In this document: piece after piece, positions 4,350 through 6,452 of the stretch
How the letters are laid out: each line of letters begins with the position of its first letter
Position numbering within the stretch: position 1 is the first letter of the stretch
DNA from: Calditrichota bacterium
Lineage (GTDB): Bacteria > Calditrichota > Calditrichia > RBG-13-44-9 > J075
Assembly (NCBI GenBank): GCA_024275555.1
Contig: JAJRYW010000469.1
Span: 1-6,452 of the forward strand
Length of the DNA stretch: 6,452 bases
Reading direction: 5' to 3'
The notes under the pieces: generated by a model
The model's input: the letters and a program-made list of their open reading frames with translations, nothing else
What the model was told of the DNA's origin: nothing
Database searches by the model: none
Made by a program: the position numbers and the translations under genes

Positions 4350-6452
4350 ATGAGAAAAGCTACCCGCAGATATTGTGCAGCTATTTTAAGCTGTGCAGTC
4401 CTTCTGCTCTTGTCGGCCCCGGCCGCCGGGCAGGAGAGCCGCGCCGATCGTTTTTATCGCGGCGCCCCCGCCAATCCGCTGATCGAGGCAATGGTTAATT
4501 CCGTTTCGGCGGACTCCCTCCAATCCTACCTGCAAACCCTGGTGGGCTTCCATACCCGGCACACCAACTCCGACACAACCTCACCCGATACCGGTATCGG
4601 CGCGGCGCGAAATTATATTTTGCACAAGTTCGAGGAATTCAGCGCTGCTCACGGCGGGGTAATGGCGGCCGATTTTTTTGTCTTTTCCGCGACTGTTTGC
4701 GGAATCCGGAATGATTTTCATAAAAATGTTCTGGCCGCCATTCCCGGCAGTTTGGCGCCGCAGCGTCATTTCATTGTCAGCGGGCATATGGACAGCCGCA
4801 ATATGTCCCTCTGTGATCACGTCGGCCTGGCGCACGGGGCGGACGACGACGGCTCCGGCGTTGTCGCTTCCCTGGAAATCGCCCGGGTGTTGAGCCAGTA
4901 TACCGCCAATATGGAAAACACTTTAATCATGATGGCGGTTACCGGCGAGGAGCAGGGATTGGTAGGCGCGGAAGCTTACGCGGACTGGGCGGTTGCCAAT
5001 AACATGCGCATCGATGGGATGATTACCAACGACATCATTGGCAGTATTGTCGGCTGCGAAAATCCGGCCTGTCCCAACGGCAATTTTATCACCGACAGCA
5101 CCAGCGTCCGTCATTTCTCCGCCGGGCCGGCCACTTCGCCATCAAGACAGCTTGCCCGTTATATGAAGCTGAAAGGCGAACAGTATGTGACCGAGGTCGA
5201 CTGGACGGTGAATTTGATCCCGGCCCTGGATCGTCCCGGCCGGGGCGGGGATCATATCCCCTTTTCCGACAACGGTTATGCTTCGGCCCGTTTTACGGAA
5301 GCCCATGAGTTTGGAGACGGCAGCGGGGCCAACGGCCGCCAGCATAATCAGTCCGACTCAATACAATATGTCAATTTCCCCTATACGGCCCGGGCGGTTA
5401 AAAGTAACCTGGCCGGGCTGGCTTCTTTAGCGATGGCCCCGGAAACCCCCGCAGGCCAATTGTCGGTTCAGAATGTGGGAAATGGAGTGGAGTTGTTTCT
5501 AAGCTGGACAAATACCAACAGCGAACCGGATTTTGCCGGGTACCGGGCGGCCTTGCGCCATCCGGATTCTCTTTTTTACCAGCAGATTGTTCCGATGGGA
5601 AATGTGACCCAGTTTACGCTGACCGGGCTGACGGCCGATCAGCCGGTTTATCTCTCCTATTCCGCTATCGACGCCGACGGCAATGAAAGTATTTTCAGCC
5701 GGGAAGTATTGGCAACGCCGTCCGATATTCCCGCCACACCCCGTAATTTTGAGGCAACCTCCACCGGCGGCGGGATTCAACTAAACTGGTCGCCCAACAC
5801 CGAATTTGATCTGGCCGGGTACCGGATTAATCGCACCACTGCGGCGGGAGGGAGCGACCAGTTCACGGTGGGCGCCAACAGCAGCAGCTTTTTTGATAAC
5901 ACTGCGCAGCCCCATGTTATCTATCAGTACACCATCCAGGCGGAAGATAACGATAACAACCTAAGTCCGCCCTCCGGGAGCCGGCGCGGCCAGTTGGCCA
6001 CCCACGACCTGGGCGTTTTTATTGTCGATGTCAGTCGAGACGGGCCGGGCGGTACTCCTCTTTTCCCGACAGATGCGGAGGTGGACGCCTACTATGCCGG
6101 TTTGCTGGCAAATTTTAACCTGGCCGGACAGTGGGATGTCGCCGACAGTACGTTTTTGAATAAGCCCATCAGCGACGCCGATTTGGCAGTGTATTCAACG
6201 GTTGTGGTGCACAGCGATGTGCGCCAGCCCACCAATCTGATCGCGGACGACACGCTGGTCTACCGTAAATATTTACAGAACGGCGGCCGTTTATTCTTGG
6301 GAGGATGGCAGCTTATCGCCGTTATTTCCGGCAATACTGCCCCTCTCAAGGTTTTTCAGCCGGGCAGCTTTGTGTACGACCTTTTGCGGCTCGATTCGGT
6401 GGAAAATGCTGTGACCAATGATTTTCGCGGGGCGGATGCACTTGATCCCAAC
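4350..6452 (+). CDS. Secreted M28-family zinc aminopeptidase with FnIII repeats, 3' partial
   Basis: At least 701 aa; the frame is open to the window edge. Residues 1 to about 27 are a signal peptide (MRKATRRY, hydrophobic core, APAAG). Residues about 45-362 are an M28 metallopeptidase domain with all expected metal and catalytic residues: H146 in SGHMDS, D166 in GADDDGSG, E200 (general base) and E201 in TGEEQG, D228 in TNDIIG, and H319 in TEAHEF. It would remove N-terminal residues from peptides using two zinc ions, outside the cytoplasm. Two fibronectin type III domains follow, about 364-458 and 461-550, each with a DxAGYR segment. From about 553 a further domain (LGVFIVDVSRDG...YLQNGGRLFLGGWQ) resembles the amidotransferase-like fold often appended to secreted FCB-group proteins. 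A C-terminal sorting domain may lie beyond the window. Start choice: CCGGAGG with 6-base spacing, then the signal peptide. The true peptide substrate is unknown. Confidence 0.92.
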   Translation, partial: MRKATRRYCAAILSCAVLLLLSAPAAGQESRADRFYRGAPANPLIEAMVNSVSADSLQSYLQTLVGFHTRHTNSDTTSPDTGIGAARNYILHKFEEFSAAHGGVMAADFFVFSATVCGIRNDFHKNVLAAIPGSLAPQRHFIVSGHMDSRNMSLCDHVGLAHGADDDGSGVVASLEIARVLSQYTANMENTLIMMAVTGEEQGLVGAEAYADWAVANNMRIDGMITNDIIGSIVGCENPACPNGNFITDSTSVRHFSAGPATSPSRQLARYMKLKGEQYVTEVDWTVNLIPALDRPGRGGDHIPFSDNGYASARFTEAHEFGDGSGANGRQHNQSDSIQYVNFPYTARAVKSNLAGLASLAMAPETPAGQLSVQNVGNGVELFLSWTNTNSEPDFAGYRAALRHPDSLFYQQIVPMGNVTQFTLTGLTADQPVYLSYSAIDADGNESIFSREVLATPSDIPATPRNFEATSTGGGIQLNWSPNTEFDLAGYRINRTTAAGGSDQFTVGANSSSFFDNTAQPHVIYQYTIQAEDNDNNLSPPSGSRRGQLATHDLGVFIVDVSRDGPGGTPLFPTDAEVDAYYAGLLANFNLAGQWDVADSTFLNKPISDADLAVYSTVVVHSDVRQPTNLIADDTLVYRKYLQNGGRLFLGGWQLIAVISGNTAPLKVFQPGSFVYDLLRLDSVENAVTNDFRGADALDPN

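Noticed and set aside
4581..5780. Minus-strand frames at 4581-4835, 4923-5114, 5142-5345 and 5499-5780
   Set aside because: They are antisense to the M28 peptidase, whose frame is open across the whole stretch and carries all catalytic motifs.

Overview
The window looks like chromosomal DNA of a Gram-negative, probably uncultured bacterium. The evidence is an outer-membrane beta-barrel protein carrying a heme motif, an exported multiheme cytochrome, and a large secreted M28 peptidase with fibronectin type III repeats and a C-terminal amidotransferase-like domain. That combination is common in FCB-type lineages such as Calditrichota, KSB1, Ignavibacteriota and Marinimicrobia. The assignment is inference from protein style; no taxonomic marker gene is present.

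Layout. Positions 1-230 hold no supportable gene but contain a long palindrome. A two-gene minus-strand operon fills 2847 down to 293. Its first gene is an exported pentaheme c-type cytochrome with a C-terminal beta-rich domain (445 aa). The second is a 398-aa protein with a signal peptide, one CXXCH heme motif and a predicted outer-membrane beta-barrel, resembling Cyc2-type fused cytochrome-porins. The genes are 20 bp apart, each has a Shine-Dalgarno sequence, and a strong intrinsic terminator follows the second at 261-231. Positions 2848-4349 form a 1.5-kb divergent intergenic region without a convincing gene. It is rich in inverted repeats: a 120-bp imperfect palindrome with a nested 14-bp hairpin, a compact Y-shaped structure, two smaller palindromes and a C-tract/G-tract inverted repeat enclosing them all. 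From 4350 a plus-strand gene for a secreted M28 metallopeptidase runs off the window. Its leader can fold so that the Shine-Dalgarno sequence is masked.

How the genes may work together. The two cytochrome genes look like one electron-transfer module: heme groups in the periplasm (or at the cell surface) plus a heme-bearing outer-membrane barrel, a plausible route for electrons across the outer membrane. The direction of flow, the partner and the substrate cannot be read from the sequence. The peptidase is divergently placed and probably unrelated in function. It would cleave extracellular or periplasmic peptides and may be under leader-RNA control.
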